From: Aureimonas sp. SA4125
GTDB taxonomy: Bacteria > Pseudomonadota > Alphaproteobacteria > Rhizobiales > Rhizobiaceae
NCBI RefSeq assembly: GCF_019973775.1
Contig: NZ_AP025032.1
Location: 4,830,501-4,894,500, forward strand
DNA length: 64,000 bases
Direction of reading: 5' to 3'
The notes under the pieces are model-generated. The model saw nothing but the letters and a program-made list of their open reading frames with translations, had not been told where the DNA came from and made no database searches. Position 1 is the first letter of the stretch. The number at the start of each line of letters is the position of its first letter. The position numbers were made by a program, and so were the translations under genes. Shown piece by piece: positions 36,303-47,558 of this stretch.

Positions 36303-36592
36303 GCAATCCTCGCATTTGGACATCCGGCCAGGCTGGCCGTCCGTGTCCACCGCAGACATGGGTATGCGATCCTTGCAATGTAATGCCAAATTTTTGGCCG
36401 GGCCGCAATCCTCATGCTGCAGTGCGAATCGTCGCCGGCCTGTTGCAGGTCCGCATCTGCCGGAGGGCCAAAGCGCCGGTGGACAGGCGGTCCAAGCCCC
36501 TTTTCCCCGGCCGTCGCTGCCGCTATGCCGATAGGCTGAAGGGGCGGCCTCGCATCAGCGGGCCGGCCGAATGCGGGAGACGATCGATCGCT

Positions 36593-39277
36593 GTGACGAG
36601 GGGAGAACCGGAGAGCGGCCCGACGCCGATGATGGCGCAATATATCGAGATCAAGGCGGCCAATCCCGATTGCCTCCTGTTCTACCGGATGGGCGACTTC
36701 TACGAGCTGTTCTTCGACGACGCGGCCATCGCCTCGCGCGCCCTGGGCATCACGCTGACGAAGCGCGGCAAGCATCTGGGCGACGACATTCCGATGGCCG
36801 GCGTGCCGGTGGTGGCCGCCGACGACTATCTGCAGAAGCTGATCGGCCTGGGCCACCGGGTCGCCGTCTGCGAGCAGATCGAGGATCCCGCCGAGGCTAA
36901 GAAGCGCGGCGGCAAGTCGGTGGTGCGACGCGACGTCGTGCGCCTCGTCACCCCCGGCACGATCACCGAGGAGCGGCTGCTCGATCCCGGCCGCCCGAAT
37001 TTTCTGATGAGCCTGTCCCGCCTTGGCGGCTCGGGTCTGCAGGCGGAGTTTGCGCTGGCCTGGGCGGATCTCTCGACCGGTCAATTCTCTGTCAAGACGA
37101 CGTCGGCCGGCCAGCTCCTCACCGACATCCAGGCGATCGAGCCCTCCGAGATCGTCGTCGCCGACACGGTGTTTCACGACGCCGTGCTGAAGCCCGTCTT
37201 CCAGCGGCTGGGGCCCCTCGCGCGGCCCGAGCCGGCCGTGCTCTTCGACGGCGCGACGGCGGCAGCCCGGCTCTGCCGCTTCTACGACGTCGCCACTCTC
37301 GAAGGCTTTGGCGGATTCGGCCGGGCGGAGCTCTCCGCTGCCGCGGCCCTCCTCTCCTATCTGACCAAGACGCAGTTCGCCGCGCGGCCGGCCCTTGCTC
37401 GTCCGACACGCCTGGAGAGCGGCGCGATCATGCTGATCGACCCGGCGACGCGGGCAAGCCTCGAACTCACGCGCACCGGCGATGGCCAGCGCAAGGGCAG
37501 CCTCCTCGCCACCATCGACCGCACGGCCACGGGCGCCGGCTCGCGCCTCCTCGCCCAGCGCCTCGCCAGCCCTTTGACCCAGCCTGCCGCGATCCGGCGG
37601 CGGCACGATGGGGTCGCCTGCTTCGTCGCCGACGGCGCCCTGCGCGAAAACTTGCGCCAGCGCCTGAAACGACTGCCCGACACCGAGCGGGCGCTGTCGC
37701 GGCTGTCGCTGGGGCGCGCCGGTCCGCGCGACCTCGCCGCCGTCCGCGACGGCCTGATGGTGGCGGCCGAGATCGAGGCGCTCCTCGCCGGTACCGAATT
37801 GCCGGCGGAACTCCTGGAGGCCGTCGCCGGCCTGCGATCCCTGCCCATGGCGATGGCGGCGGATCTGACGGCGATGCTGGCCGATCCCGCGCCCCTCCAG
37901 AAACGCGATGGCGGATTCGTGCGCGACGGCGCGATCGAGGCGCTGGATGCCGCCCGCGCCCTGCGCGACCATTCGCGTCAGGTCATCGCCGAACTGCAGG
38001 CGCGGTATGCCGGCGAGACCGGGGTCCGCAATCTCCGGATCAAGCACAACAACGTCCTTGGCTACTTCGTCGAGGTGGCCGAGGGCCAGGCGGCGGCGCT
38101 GCAGGGAAGCGATGCCCTCAGGGCCGAATTCCAGCACCGCCAGACCATGGCCAACTGCATGCGCTTCTCGACGCTGGAGCTGTCGGATCTCGAAAGCCGC
38201 ATCGCCGGGGCGGCGAGCGACGCGCTGGCGCTGGAACTCGGCGCCTTCGAGGCTGCGGCGGGCGCCGTCGTGGCGGCGGCCGGGGCGCTGCAGGCGGGCG
38301 CTGCGGCGCTGGCCGTCATCGACGTCGCGGCAGCACTGGCGGAACTGGCGGTCGCCGAGAACTGGTCGCGGCCCGAGGTCGACGACAGCCTCGCCTTCGT
38401 CATCGAGGGCGGCCGCCATCCCGTGGTGGAAGCTGCGCTGAAGGCCGGCTCGGGCACGCCTTTCGTCGCCAACGACTGCGATCTCTCGCCGCCGACCGGC
38501 GCCGGCAAGGCCGGCGCGATCTGGCTCCTGACCGGCCCGAACATGGGCGGCAAGTCGACCTTTCTGCGCCAGAACGCACTGATCGCGGTGCTCGCCCAGG
38601 CCGGCGCCTACGTGCCGGCGGCATCGGCCCATATCGGCGTCGTCGAGCGCCTCTTTTCGCGCGTCGGCGCCTCCGACGATCTGGCCGAGGGGCGCTCGAC
38701 CTTCATGGTCGAGATGGTCGAGACGGCGGCGATCCTCAATCAGGCCGGACCGACGACGCTCGTCATCCTCGACGAGATCGGTCGGGGCACCGCGACCTAT
38801 GACGGCCTGTCGATCGCCTTCGCCTCGGTCGAGCACCTGCACGAGGTCAACCGCTGCCGGGCGCTGTTTGCCACGCACTTTCACGAGATGACGGCGCTCT
38901 CGGCGCGCCTTAGCCGCTTGAAGAACGCCACCATGCGGGTGAAGGAATGGGAGGGAGAGGTGATCTTTCTGCACGAGGTGCGGCCCGGCGTCGCCGATCG
39001 CTCCTACGGCGTGCAGGTTGCCAAGCTCGCCGGCCTGCCCGCCTCGGTGATCGAACGCGCCCGGCAGGTCCTGGCCGAACTGGAAAAGGGCGAGCAGGGC
39101 GAGAAGCGCACCGCCTTCATCGACGACCTGCCGCTGTTTGCCGCGCTCGCCCGGCGCCCGGCGGACAAGCCGGCGGAGGCGTCGCCCGCGCTGGCGATGC
39201 TGGCCGAGATCCATCCCGACGAGATGAGCCCGCGCGAGGCGCTCGAGGTGCTCTACCGCCTGAAATCGCTCGCTTGA
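36593..39277 (+). CDS. mutS: DNA mismatch repair protein MutS
   Basis: MutS recognises mismatches after replication. From the GTG chosen, the protein has 894 residues: mismatch-binding domain with the GxFYELF clamp ([14 protein letters not shown] near residue 30), connector, core and clamp, and the ATPase with Walker [15 protein letters not shown], Walker [16 protein letters not shown], and a C-terminal helix-turn-helix/tetramer region. The open frame extends 210 bases further upstream but those codons overlap the DUF1236 promoter region and show no homology; another start is the ATG at 36629. No mutL is in this window. Confidence 0.95.
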   Translation: MTRGEPESGPTPMMAQYIEIKAANPDCLLFYRMGDFYELFFDDAAIASRALGITLTKRGKHLGDDIPMAGVPVVAADDYLQKLIGLGHRVAVCEQIEDPAEAKKRGGKSVVRRDVVRLVTPGTITEERLLDPGRPNFLMSLSRLGGSGLQAEFALAWADLSTGQFSVKTTSAGQLLTDIQAIEPSEIVVADTVFHDAVLKPVFQRLGPLARPEPAVLFDGATAAARLCRFYDVATLEGFGGFGRAELSAAAALLSYLTKTQFAARPALARPTRLESGAIMLIDPATRASLELTRTGDGQRKGSLLATIDRTATGAGSRLLAQRLASPLTQPAAIRRRHDGVACFVADGALRENLRQRLKRLPDTERALSRLSLGRAGPRDLAAVRDGLMVAAEIEALLAGTELPAELLEAVAGLRSLPMAMAADLTAMLADPAPLQKRDGGFVRDGAIEALDAARALRDHSRQVIAELQARYAGETGVRNLRIKHNNVLGYFVEVAEGQAAALQGSDALRAEFQHRQTMANCMRFSTLELSDLESRIAGAASDALALELGAFEAAAGAVVAAAGALQAGAAALAVIDVAAALAELAVAENWSRPEVDDSLAFVIEGGRHPVVEAALKAGSGTPFVANDCDLSPPTGAGKAGAIWLLTGPNMGGKSTFLRQNALIAVLAQAGAYVPAASAHIGVVERLFSRVGASDDLAEGRSTFMVEMVETAAILNQAGPTTLVILDEIGRGTATYDGLSIAFASVEHLHEVNRCRALFATHFHEMTALSARLSRLKNATMRVKEWEGEVIFLHEVRPGVADRSYGVQVAKLAGLPASVIERARQVLAELEKGEQGEKRTAFIDDLPLFAALARRPADKPAEASPALAMLAEIHPDEMSPREALEVLYRLKSLA

Positions 39278-39548
39278 CGCCGATCCGGCGACGTCAGGCC
39301 TCGCAAAGTCTGCCCCTTCATCCTTTGCCCGGTCGCGCTTAGCGCGGTATTTCCGCTTTCGGGAGTCCCCGATGCTGACGCAGGCTGATTCCGCCGGGGA
39401 TCGAATCGACGAAGCCGGACGTTAGGGCACCGCTGCCCGTCCCGGCTCTGCGACCCATCAGCCTTCGGCATCTCGCCGTGTCTTTGGCCGGGACCCGAGA
39501 TGCGACGGGGGGCCGTTTTCGACCTTCTGCCACCGGAGACCTCGGCTG

Positions 39549-39968
39549 ATGGACGCCTATAGGCTTGACCGCTTCGTCGCGGCACAGGATCCGATCTTCG
39601 ATCGGGTGCGAGAGGAACTCGCGCGAGGAAGGAAGCAAAGCCACTGGATGTGGTTCGTCTTCCCGCAAATCGCCGGCCTCGGCCGGAGCGAGATGGCGAG
39701 GGCCTACGCGCTCGGCTCGCTCGACGAGGCGCATGCCTACCTTTCTCACGAGGTGCTCGGCCCCCGGTTGCTGGAATGCACCCGGCTGGTCAACCGGATC
39801 GACGGGCGGAGTGTCGACGAGATCTTCGGCTCGCCGGACAACATGAAGTTCCACTCGTCGATGACGCTGTTTGCCAGGGTGCCCGGCGCCGGCCCCGACT
39901 TCTCCGCCGCTCTTGCAGAATATTTCGCGGGCATCGAGGATGAGGCAACGGTGGAGAGGCTGGCGTAA
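39549..39968 (+). CDS. DUF1810 family protein
   Basis: The 139-residue soluble protein belongs to DUF1810: LDRFVAAQDPIFDRVREELARGRKQSHWMWFVFPQIAGLG is the conserved front, then LGPRLLECTRLVN and FGSPDNMKFHSSMTLFA. Some relatives are fused to or compared with NADAR/ADP-ribose domains, but the reaction is not established. It sits 271 bp behind mutS; that gap shows nothing recognisable. It looks like a single gene inserted between mutS and glnD, which are often closer in relatives. Confidence 0.85.
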   Translation: MDAYRLDRFVAAQDPIFDRVREELARGRKQSHWMWFVFPQIAGLGRSEMARAYALGSLDEAHAYLSHEVLGPRLLECTRLVNRIDGRSVDEIFGSPDNMKFHSSMTLFARVPGAGPDFSAALAEYFAGIEDEATVERLA

Positions 39969-40220
39969 GACGCCCGGACTATCCCTCCCGACGCTCCGGG
40001 CGCTCGCCGGGGCCGCTGCTTCGACGACTTTCGGACACTGGGTTCCCAACGCTCCCCGCCTGCTTCGGACGGCGTTTCGGGCCGAGGGCGAATGCCCCGA
40101 CCGCCGCGTCGCATCCGCTTCCCACCCTGCTGCCCGAAATCGGGCGGCGCGATTTGATCGACCCGGTAACCGTGCCGTGAACGTCTCCCCAATCCTTGCC
40201 CGCGCCGCCGGAGAATTTGC

Positions 40221-41510
40221 ATGAGCAGCATTGCCCTGGAACCGGGCGGGCGTGTCGAACGTCCCAAAGCATCGCGGTCGGTGAAGGCGCTCAGCGCCGT
40301 GAACTTCTTCCTCGCCGACGTTCGCGACGGGCTCGGACCGTTCCTCGGCGTCTTCCTGATCGGGCAGGGCTGGGGCACCGATACGATCGGCTATGTCCTC
40401 ACCATCGGCGGCCTCGCCGGCATGCTGGCGACGACCCCGCTTGGCATTCTCGCCGATGTCAGCCGCGCCAAGCGCTTCATTGTCGCCTTCTGCGCCGTCC
40501 TCGTGATCGTCGCCTCGCTGGTGATCCTGTTTCTTCCCAGCGTGCCGCTGGTCGCCGCCTCCCAGATCGCCACCGGTGTCGCGGGCGCAGCGATCGGCCC
40601 GGCCATCGCCAGCCTGACGCTCGGTATCGTCGGACAGAAGGGCCTCGCCCACCAGCTCGGCCGGAACGAGGCCTGGAACCATGGCGGCAACGTCTTCGCC
40701 GCGGCAGGCGCCGGCTTCTTTGCCTATGAATACGGGCTGACCGCCGTCTTCGTCCTGATGACGGTCATGGCCGCCTTCTCGATCCTTGCCGTCCTGATGA
40801 TCCGTCCGGGGGACATCGACCACGACGCCGCCCGCGGCCTCGAGCGCAAGGCGGACGAGAGGCGGGAGGAGCCGTCGAGCTTCGCCATCCTCTTCCGCTC
40901 GGCGCCGCTGCTCATCCTCGCGGCAACGCTGCTGCTCTTTCATTTTGGCAACGGGGCGCTGCTGCCGCTGCTTGGCCAGCAGGTCGCTGCCGCCGGCATT
41001 GCGGACACCGGAGAGGCGTCCTTCCTGATGAACCCGGCCGTCTACACCTCGATGACGATCATCATCGCCCAGCTGACGATGATCCCGATGGCGCTATTGG
41101 CCGCCAGTATTGCCGGCAAGCGCGGCTACTATCTCCTTCTCGTCGCCGCGCTGGTCGCCATGCCCGTCCGTGCGCTGATCGCCGGGCTCTGGGTCCACCC
41201 TTATGCGGTGCTGCCGATCCAGATGCTCGACGGCGTCGGGGCAGGCCTCCTCGGCGTCGCGGTCCCCGGCCTCGTCGCGCGGATCCTGCGCGGCACCGGC
41301 CACGTCAATGCGGGCCTCGGCGCGGTGATGACGGTGCAGGGAATCGGCGCATCGCTGAGCCCCTCGCTGGCCGGCTATGTCGCGGCGACCTGGGGCTTTT
41401 CCGCCGCCTACCTCGTCCTCGGTGCCATCGCGGCGATGGGCCTTGTCCTCTGGCTCGTTTCGGCCGCACGCGTCTCCAAGGCCTGCGCCCCGGATGGCGG
41501 GACGGCGTAG
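40221..41510 (+). CDS. MFS transporter
   Basis: The 429-residue integral membrane protein has about 12 helices in two halves separated by a charged loop (RPGDIDHDAARGLERKADERREEPS, about residues 198-222). The cytoplasmic loop 2-3 GILADVSRAKR is a variant of the major-facilitator signature. The ribosome-binding site is GGAGA. Substrate cannot be deduced; the family position resembles efflux-type members. It stands between DUF1810 and glnD on the same strand and is likely independent of both. Confidence 0.9.
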   Translation: MSSIALEPGGRVERPKASRSVKALSAVNFFLADVRDGLGPFLGVFLIGQGWGTDTIGYVLTIGGLAGMLATTPLGILADVSRAKRFIVAFCAVLVIVASLVILFLPSVPLVAASQIATGVAGAAIGPAIASLTLGIVGQKGLAHQLGRNEAWNHGGNVFAAAGAGFFAYEYGLTAVFVLMTVMAAFSILAVLMIRPGDIDHDAARGLERKADERREEPSSFAILFRSAPLLILAATLLLFHFGNGALLPLLGQQVAAAGIADTGEASFLMNPAVYTSMTIIIAQLTMIPMALLAASIAGKRGYYLLLVAALVAMPVRALIAGLWVHPYAVLPIQMLDGVGAGLLGVAVPGLVARILRGTGHVNAGLGAVMTVQGIGASLSPSLAGYVAATWGFSAAYLVLGAIAAMGLVLWLVSAARVSKACAPDGGTA

Positions 41511-41645
41511 GATCCCGCCGTGGCGGTGCCACCCTGCCGCGGGCACGCGGATTTCTCTCCTGACAGAAATGCTCTATAGCCGCGGACTCACGCCACAGAC
41601 CGCGCGCCGCCGCCCCTTGAGGCCACCGGTGCCGGGAGGACAGAC

Positions 41646-44513
41646 ATGCCGCTCGACGCCCGCCGGATCGCCTTCAAGGCAAGGACCCCCTTCGAGGGCC
41701 CCGCCGCCTTGCGGCTCGGGGAGATCATCGACACCGCGGCGCTGGAGCGCGATCTTTCGGCGCTTGCCGGCAAGGCCCCCGGCGACGGCGCGCCGGCGAA
41801 GGTCCGCGATGCGGTGCTGGCACTGCTGAAGGAGCGGATCGGGGCCGGGCGCAAGTCGGCCGAGACGATGCTGTTCGAGGATGGCAGCGGGCTTCTCTGC
41901 GCCGCCCGTCTCTCCGCGCTGCAGGACGAGGTGATCCGCGCGGTCTACCGCTTCGCCCTCGACCACGTCTTCGCCGCCGCCAATCTCTCGACCGGCGAGC
42001 GCATGTCGGTCATCGCGGTCGGCGGTTACGGTCGCGGCACGCTGGCGCCGGGCTCCGACATCGATCTGCTGTTCCTCCTTCCCTACAAGCAGACGGTGCT
42101 GGGCGAGCAACTGGTGGAATATCTCCTCTATCTGCTCTGGGATCTCGGCTTCAAGGTCGGCCACGCCACCCGCTCGGTCGAGGAGTGCGTGCGCCTTGCG
42201 GGCGAGGATTTCACCATCCGCACGGCGCTGCTCGAGCGCCGGCTGATCGTCGGCGAGCCCCGGCTCTTCGAGGAGCTGTCGGCCCGCTTCGACAAGGAAG
42301 TGGTGGAGGGCACCGGCCAGGAATTCATCGCCGCCAAGCTTGCCGAGCGCGACCTCCGCCACACCAAGAGCGGCGACACACGCTATCTCGTCGAGCCCAA
42401 CGTCAAGGAAGGCAAGGGCGGCCTGCGTGATCTCAACACCCTGTTCTGGATCGCCAAGTACCACTACCGGGTCGAGACTTCCGAGCAGCTCGTCGCCGCC
42501 AGCGTGTTCTCGCGGCGCGAGGCGCGGCTCTTCCACAAGGCCGAGGACTTTCTCTGGGCCGTTCGTTGCCAGATGCATTTCCTCACCGGCAAGGCCGAGG
42601 AGCGGCTGTCCTTCGACCTGCAGCCGGAGATCGCCGCCCGTCTCGGCTACAACGCCCATCCCGGCATGAAGGACGTCGAGCGCTTCATGAAGCACTACTT
42701 CCTGATCGCCAAGGACGTCGGCGATCTCACCGGCATCTTCTGCGCGGCGCTGGAGGAAGAGCAGGCCAAGGACATGCCCGGGCTGAAGGGTTTTGTCCGC
42801 GGCCTTCGACACCGTGCCAAGAAGATTGCCGGGACGCTCGATTTCCACGTCGACAACAACCGCATCAACATCACCGGCAAGGACGTCTTCCAGAAGGACC
42901 CGGTCAATCTCCTGAGGATCTTCAAGCTCGCGGCGTCGCTGAACCTCGAATACCATCCCGATGCGCTGAAGATGATCCGCCGCTCGCTGCGCCTCGTCGA
43001 TGCCGAGCTGCGCGCCAATCCCGAGGCGAACAGCCTGTTCATCGACGTCCTGACCGATCGGGCCGATCCGGAACTGCATCTCAGGCGCATGAACGAGGCG
43101 GGCGTGCTCGGGCGCTTCATCCCCGAATTTGGCCGCATCGTCGCGATGATGCAGTTCAACATGTACCATCATTACACCGTCGACGAGCATCTCCTGCGCT
43201 CGATCGCCATCCTGTCGCGGATCGAGCGCGGCGAACTCGTGGAAGACCATCCGGCCTCGAGCGACCTCGTGAAGGCGCTGAACGACCGCGTGCCGCTCTA
43301 TGTCGCGCTGCTCCTCCACGATATCGCCAAGGGCCGCCCCGAGGACCATTCCGTCGCCGGCGCCCGCATCGCGCGCACGCTCTGTCCGCGGCTCGGGCTC
43401 GACGAGCGCCAGACCGATCTCGTCGCCTGGCTGGTCGAGGATCACCTGGTGATGTCGCTGACGGCGCAACAGCGTGATCTCAACGACCGCAAGACCATCC
43501 TCGACTTTGCCGACAAGGTTCAGACGCTGGAGCGGCTGCGGCTTCTCACCATCCTCACCGTCTGCGACATCCGGGCCGTCGGCCCCGGCGTCTGGAACGG
43601 CTGGAAGGGCCAGCTCATTCGCAACCTCTATTACGAGACCGAGCCGGTGATCACGGGCGGCTTCTCGCAGTCCTCGCGCAAGCAGCGCTTCACTGAGGCC
43701 CGCGCACACCTCGCCGAGCGCCTGTCGGATTGGCCGGAGGCCGATCGCGACGCCTACATCGACCTCCACTACCAGAACTATTTCCTCACCGTGCCGCTCG
43801 AGGAGCAGCGCCGCCACGCCGACTTCATTCGCAAGGCTTCGGCCGGCGGCGAGTCCCTGGCGACCATGGTCCTCACCGACGCTTTCCAGGCGATCACGGA
43901 GATCACCATCCTGGCGCCCGACCATCCCCGGCTCCTGTCGATGATCGCCGGGGGCTGCGCCGCGACGGGGGCGAACATCGCCGATGCGCAGATCTTCACC
44001 ATGGCCGACGGCCGGGCGCTCGACATCGTCACCATCAACCGGGAATTTGCCAGCGACGACGACGAACGGCGGCGCGCCGAGCGCATCGGCCGCCACATCC
44101 GCGATCTCCTGCAGGGGCGCCAGCACATGCCGGACATGATGGCGCAGCGAAAGCTCGGGCGCAGCGCGAAAATGTTCTCGTTCCGGCCGCGCGTCTTCGT
44201 CGACAACGCGCTGTCGAACCAGTTCACCGTGGTCGAGGTCGAGGGCCTCGATCGGCCGGGGCTTCTCTCCGATCTCACCGGCGCCCTGTCGGATCTCAGC
44301 CTCGACATCCGCTCGGCCCACATCGCCACCTATGGCGAGCGCGCCGTCGACGTCTTCTACGTCACCGATCTCACCGGCATGAAGATCGTCAGCCCGAGCC
44401 GAACCGAGCGCATCGAGAGCCGGCTGATCTCGGTCTTCGACAGCCCCGAGGGCGAGATCTCGTCGCGTGGGACGATGCCCTCGCCACAGGCTTTCGGCAT
44501 TCCCGCCAAATGA
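41646..44513 (+). CDS. glnD: [Protein-PII] uridylyltransferase / uridylyl-removing enzyme
   Basis: GlnD is the primary glutamine sensor: it uridylylates PII proteins when nitrogen is scarce and removes UMP when glutamine is high. The 955-residue chain has a nucleotidyltransferase domain (GGYGRGTLAPGSDIDLLFLLP), the GlnD linker, an HD hydrolase domain (LLLHDIAKGRPEDHS) and two C-terminal ACT domains (ITILAPDHPRLLSMIAGG and VEVEGLDRPGLLSDLTGAL). All parts are intact. The stop codon overlaps the murJ start by four bases. Confidence 0.97.
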   Translation: MPLDARRIAFKARTPFEGPAALRLGEIIDTAALERDLSALAGKAPGDGAPAKVRDAVLALLKERIGAGRKSAETMLFEDGSGLLCAARLSALQDEVIRAVYRFALDHVFAAANLSTGERMSVIAVGGYGRGTLAPGSDIDLLFLLPYKQTVLGEQLVEYLLYLLWDLGFKVGHATRSVEECVRLAGEDFTIRTALLERRLIVGEPRLFEELSARFDKEVVEGTGQEFIAAKLAERDLRHTKSGDTRYLVEPNVKEGKGGLRDLNTLFWIAKYHYRVETSEQLVAASVFSRREARLFHKAEDFLWAVRCQMHFLTGKAEERLSFDLQPEIAARLGYNAHPGMKDVERFMKHYFLIAKDVGDLTGIFCAALEEEQAKDMPGLKGFVRGLRHRAKKIAGTLDFHVDNNRINITGKDVFQKDPVNLLRIFKLAASLNLEYHPDALKMIRRSLRLVDAELRANPEANSLFIDVLTDRADPELHLRRMNEAGVLGRFIPEFGRIVAMMQFNMYHHYTVDEHLLRSIAILSRIERGELVEDHPASSDLVKALNDRVPLYVALLLHDIAKGRPEDHSVAGARIARTLCPRLGLDERQTDLVAWLVEDHLVMSLTAQQRDLNDRKTILDFADKVQTLERLRLLTILTVCDIRAVGPGVWNGWKGQLIRNLYYETEPVITGGFSQSSRKQRFTEARAHLAERLSDWPEADRDAYIDLHYQNYFLTVPLEEQRRHADFIRKASAGGESLATMVLTDAFQAITEITILAPDHPRLLSMIAGGCAATGANIADAQIFTMADGRALDIVTINREFASDDDERRRAERIGRHIRDLLQGRQHMPDMMAQRKLGRSAKMFSFRPRVFVDNALSNQFTVVEVEGLDRPGLLSDLTGALSDLSLDIRSAHIATYGERAVDVFYVTDLTGMKIVSPSRTERIESRLISVFDSPEGEISSRGTMPSPQAFGIPAK

Positions 44514-46111
44514 GCCTCATCGGGAAGTTTGCCACCGTCGGCGGCGCGACGCTGTTCTCGCGCATCTTCGGTTTCGGCCGCGAAATGATGATGGCCTCGG
44601 CGCTCGGCATCGGCCCGGTGGCCGACGCCTTCAATCTCGCCTTTCGCTTTCCCAACCTGTTCCGCCGGCTGTTCGCCGAGGGCGCCTTCAACGCGGCCTT
44701 CATTCCGCTGTTCTCCCGCTCGCTGGAGGAGGATGGCGAGGAGGGCGCGCGGGCCTTTGCGACGGAGGTGTTCTCGACGCTGCTCGTCGTCCTGACCGGG
44801 CTGACGATCCTCGCTTTGGTCTTCATGCCCTTCCTGGTGTCGACGATCATCGCGCCGGGCCTGGCCGCCTGCGTCGACGATGCGGCGGCGGCGCAGGCGA
44901 TCTCCTGTGCCGATCGCTTCGACATCACCGTCGCCTTCTCGCGCATCATGTTCCCCTACCTCGCCTCGATGTCGCTGATGGCGATGGTCTCGGGCATCCT
45001 CAACGCCTACCGCCGCTTCTTCGCCGCGGCCGTCGCGCCGACGATCCTCAATTTCGTCCTCATCGGCGTGCTCGCCTGGTGTTTCTGGACGAAGGCCGAC
45101 ACGACGACGATCGGCTTCTGGATGAGCTGGGGCGTGCTGTTTGCCGGCGTCGCGCAGCTCGCCATGGTGACGATCGCGATGCGGATGGCGGGCTTCGGCG
45201 TGTCGCTGCAGCGGCCGCGCTGGACCAAGGGGTTGAAGCGGCTCCTGATTCTCGCCGGTCCCGCGGCGCTGATCGGCGGCATCACCCAGATCAACCTCTT
45301 CGTCGGCCAGGCCATCGCCTCCTACAAGCCGGGCGCGGTGTCGATCCTGCAATATGCCGACCGGCCCTACCAGCTGCCGCTCGGCATGGTGGGCGTGGCC
45401 ATCGGCGTCGTGCTCCTGCCCGAACTCTCCCGCGCGCTGAAGGCCGGGCGCCTCGCCGAGGCGCAGCACACCCAGAACCGCAGCCTGGAATTCGCGCTGT
45501 TCCTGACGGTGCCGGCCGCCGTCGCGCTTTTCCTCATCCCCGAGCCGATCATCCGCCTGATCTACGAGCGCGGCGCCTTCGACGCCGCGACGACGACGGC
45601 GGTGGCGGCGGTTCTCGGCCTCTACGCCCTGGGACTGCCGGCCTTCGTCCTCATCAAGGTGTTCTCGCCCGGCTATTTCGCCCGCGAGGACACGCGCACG
45701 CCGATGCTGATCACAGGCGCGTCGGCACTCGCCAACATCGTCCTCTCGGTGATCCTCTTCAACTTCTATGCTGAACAGGGCATTGCGCTGGCAACGACGC
45801 TCGCCGGCTGGCTGAACGCGCTGCTTCTCTTCGAAGGGCTTCGCCGCAAAGGACTCTGGCAACTCGACCGGCCGCTGGTGAAGCGCGGCCTCCTCGTCTT
45901 CGTCTCGGCCGGACTGATGGGCGGCGCGCTGATTTTCCTGGAACTCTGGCTCTCCCCCTGGATGCAGCCGGGATCTGGTCTCCTCCTGCAGATCCTGGCG
46001 ATCCTCGTCCTCGTCGGCGTCGCCATGGCGGTCTATTTCGTCCTTGCTGTCGCGACCGGCGCGGTCGATCGAAGTCTCGTCATGCGCCTCGTTCGGCGGA
46101 AGGGCGCCTGA
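44510..46111 (+). CDS. murJ: Lipid II flippase MurJ (MviN)
   Basis: MurJ moves lipid II across the inner membrane for peptidoglycan synthesis. The 533-residue protein starts MSLIGKFATVGGATLFSRIFGFGREMMMA, with the family's conserved first helix, and has about 14 hydrophobic segments. The ATG overlaps the glnD stop (ATGA); longer frames inside glnD are shadows. The glnD-murJ-trpS order is typical for the order, though here an acyltransferase gene separates murJ from trpS. Confidence 0.96.
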   Translation: MSLIGKFATVGGATLFSRIFGFGREMMMASALGIGPVADAFNLAFRFPNLFRRLFAEGAFNAAFIPLFSRSLEEDGEEGARAFATEVFSTLLVVLTGLTILALVFMPFLVSTIIAPGLAACVDDAAAAQAISCADRFDITVAFSRIMFPYLASMSLMAMVSGILNAYRRFFAAAVAPTILNFVLIGVLAWCFWTKADTTTIGFWMSWGVLFAGVAQLAMVTIAMRMAGFGVSLQRPRWTKGLKRLLILAGPAALIGGITQINLFVGQAIASYKPGAVSILQYADRPYQLPLGMVGVAIGVVLLPELSRALKAGRLAEAQHTQNRSLEFALFLTVPAAVALFLIPEPIIRLIYERGAFDAATTTAVAAVLGLYALGLPAFVLIKVFSPGYFAREDTRTPMLITGASALANIVLSVILFNFYAEQGIALATTLAGWLNALLLFEGLRRKGLWQLDRPLVKRGLLVFVSAGLMGGALIFLELWLSPWMQPGSGLLLQILAILVLVGVAMAVYFVLAVATGAVDRSLVMRLVRRKGA

Positions 46112-46213
46112 CGATAGAATTTTAGCGAATTTCACCGTCCTTCGGTAACCTCTCATCGCAGCCGTTTCTTCAGATCTTCGTGCTTTCCTCTTGGGAACAA
46201 GAGGGAGGCGGTC

Positions 46214-47446
46214 GTGCAGGAGAAGACGAGGCTGCATTACATCGACGCGCTCAGGGTGTCTGCCTTCGGCCTGTTGATCCTCTATCACGCCTCCGTCGCC
46301 TTCTTCCCCGGCATGCACTGGCTGATCGAAAGCGCGGTCACGAGTTCCGCCCTCGAGACGGCGATGAACCATCCGCGCGCCTGGCGTCTCGCCCTCCTCT
46401 TCTTCGTCTCCGGCATGGGAGTCGCCTTCGCCTTCCGCACCGCTCCCCTCGGCGACCTTATCCGGCAACGGTTGATCAGGCTCGGTCTGCCGCTCGCCGC
46501 CGCGATGGCGTTGTTCATCGTGCCGCAGGTCTGGTGCGAGCGGGTGATGGAGGACGGCTACGAGGGGTCGCTCTGGACCTTCTGGCTGACGCGCTACTTC
46601 ACGGAAGGCAAATATCCCGACGGGAACATCACCTGGGCGCACATGTGGTTCGTCGCCTATCTGATCGCGCTCGTCCTCACCGTCCTTCCGGTCCTGAAGC
46701 TTCTCGACCGCCCCGCCTTCACCTGGATGTCGCGGGGGATCGAGAGACTGGCGGGGACAGCCTGGATCTACGCCCTCTTCCTGATTCCCCTCGGCGCCAA
46801 TCTGGCGCTGTCGCCCTGGTTTCCGCGCGAGACGAATGCGCTCTACAACGACGGCGCCTGGTTCGCGGTCTGGGCGAGCTGGTTCGCCTTCGGCTATCTC
46901 TTCGCGCGCTCGCACCAGACGCTGATCGGCGGCGTCATCGCCCGTCGCTGGACGAGCGCTGCCCTCGCCGCCGGGCTCTCCGCACTGCTCGCCACCATCG
47001 CCTGGGGCCCGGGTACCGGCTGGTCGATCGGCGGGTACGAGGAGATGACCATTTCGTTCAAGGGACTGACGCTGGCACTGGCCTGGACCATGATCCTGAC
47101 CCTCGTCGGCTTTGCCGCCCGCCATATCGGCGCACCAAGCCGTCTCGTCCGCTATCTCAGCGATGGCGTTTTCGCCTTCTACATCGTCCACCAGACCCTC
47201 GTCGTCGCGGCCCTGTTCTATCTGCTGCCGCAGGGCCTCGGGCTCTGGACGACCTATGCGCTCGTGATCGCGGCGACGGTGGCCGGCTGCCTCCTGTTCT
47301 TCGAGCTTGCCCGGCGCCTTCCCGCGCCGCTCGCTCTGGTCTGCGGCGTCCAGCATCGCCGACCCGTCGCGGCTCCCGTCCCCATTCCGGCACAGGCGAC
47401 GCCGGCCGTGGAAATGCCGCTCGAGCCGTTCCGCATCGCCGCCTGA
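46214..47446 (+). CDS. Acyltransferase-3 family membrane protein (OpgC-like)
   Basis: The 410-residue membrane protein belongs to the acyltransferase-3 family: the N-terminal [20 protein letters not shown] contains the conserved Arg and His of helix 1, followed by [15 protein letters not shown] and about ten helices in total, with [16 protein letters not shown] near the end. Such enzymes O-acylate surface glycans or glucans (OpgC adds succinyl groups to periplasmic glucans). The start is GTG behind GGGAGG. It interrupts the usual murJ-trpS junction, suggesting insertion. The acceptor is unknown. Confidence 0.87.
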   Translation: MQEKTRLHYIDALRVSAFGLLILYHASVAFFPGMHWLIESAVTSSALETAMNHPRAWRLALLFFVSGMGVAFAFRTAPLGDLIRQRLIRLGLPLAAAMALFIVPQVWCERVMEDGYEGSLWTFWLTRYFTEGKYPDGNITWAHMWFVAYLIALVLTVLPVLKLLDRPAFTWMSRGIERLAGTAWIYALFLIPLGANLALSPWFPRETNALYNDGAWFAVWASWFAFGYLFARSHQTLIGGVIARRWTSAALAAGLSALLATIAWGPGTGWSIGGYEEMTISFKGLTLALAWTMILTLVGFAARHIGAPSRLVRYLSDGVFAFYIVHQTLVVAALFYLLPQGLGLWTTYALVIAATVAGCLLFFELARRLPAPLALVCGVQHRRPVAAPVPIPAQATPAVEMPLEPFRIAA

Positions 47447-47558
47447 GGGCAGGGGCCATGCCGCCTCGTCGCCCGCGCCGCTTGATCGTCGCCGGAGCGC
47501 CGTGCATATAGCCCGCGATTCCCGGCCCTTCGCCGGGGCGCGACGAAGGGCGAGCAGC

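Noticed and set aside
36383..36592. 70-codon N-terminal extension of MutS
   Set aside because: It has no homology to MutS and overlaps the DUF1236 upstream region; the family begins near the GTG at 36593.
36299..39214. Long minus-strand frame over mutS, and similar frames over glnD and murJ (41574-44321, 44357-47560)
   Set aside because: They are shadows of strongly conserved plus-strand genes.
39278..39548. Possible tRNA fragment (GGGGATCGAATC) behind mutS
   Set aside because: No acceptor stem or cloverleaf can be folded around it.
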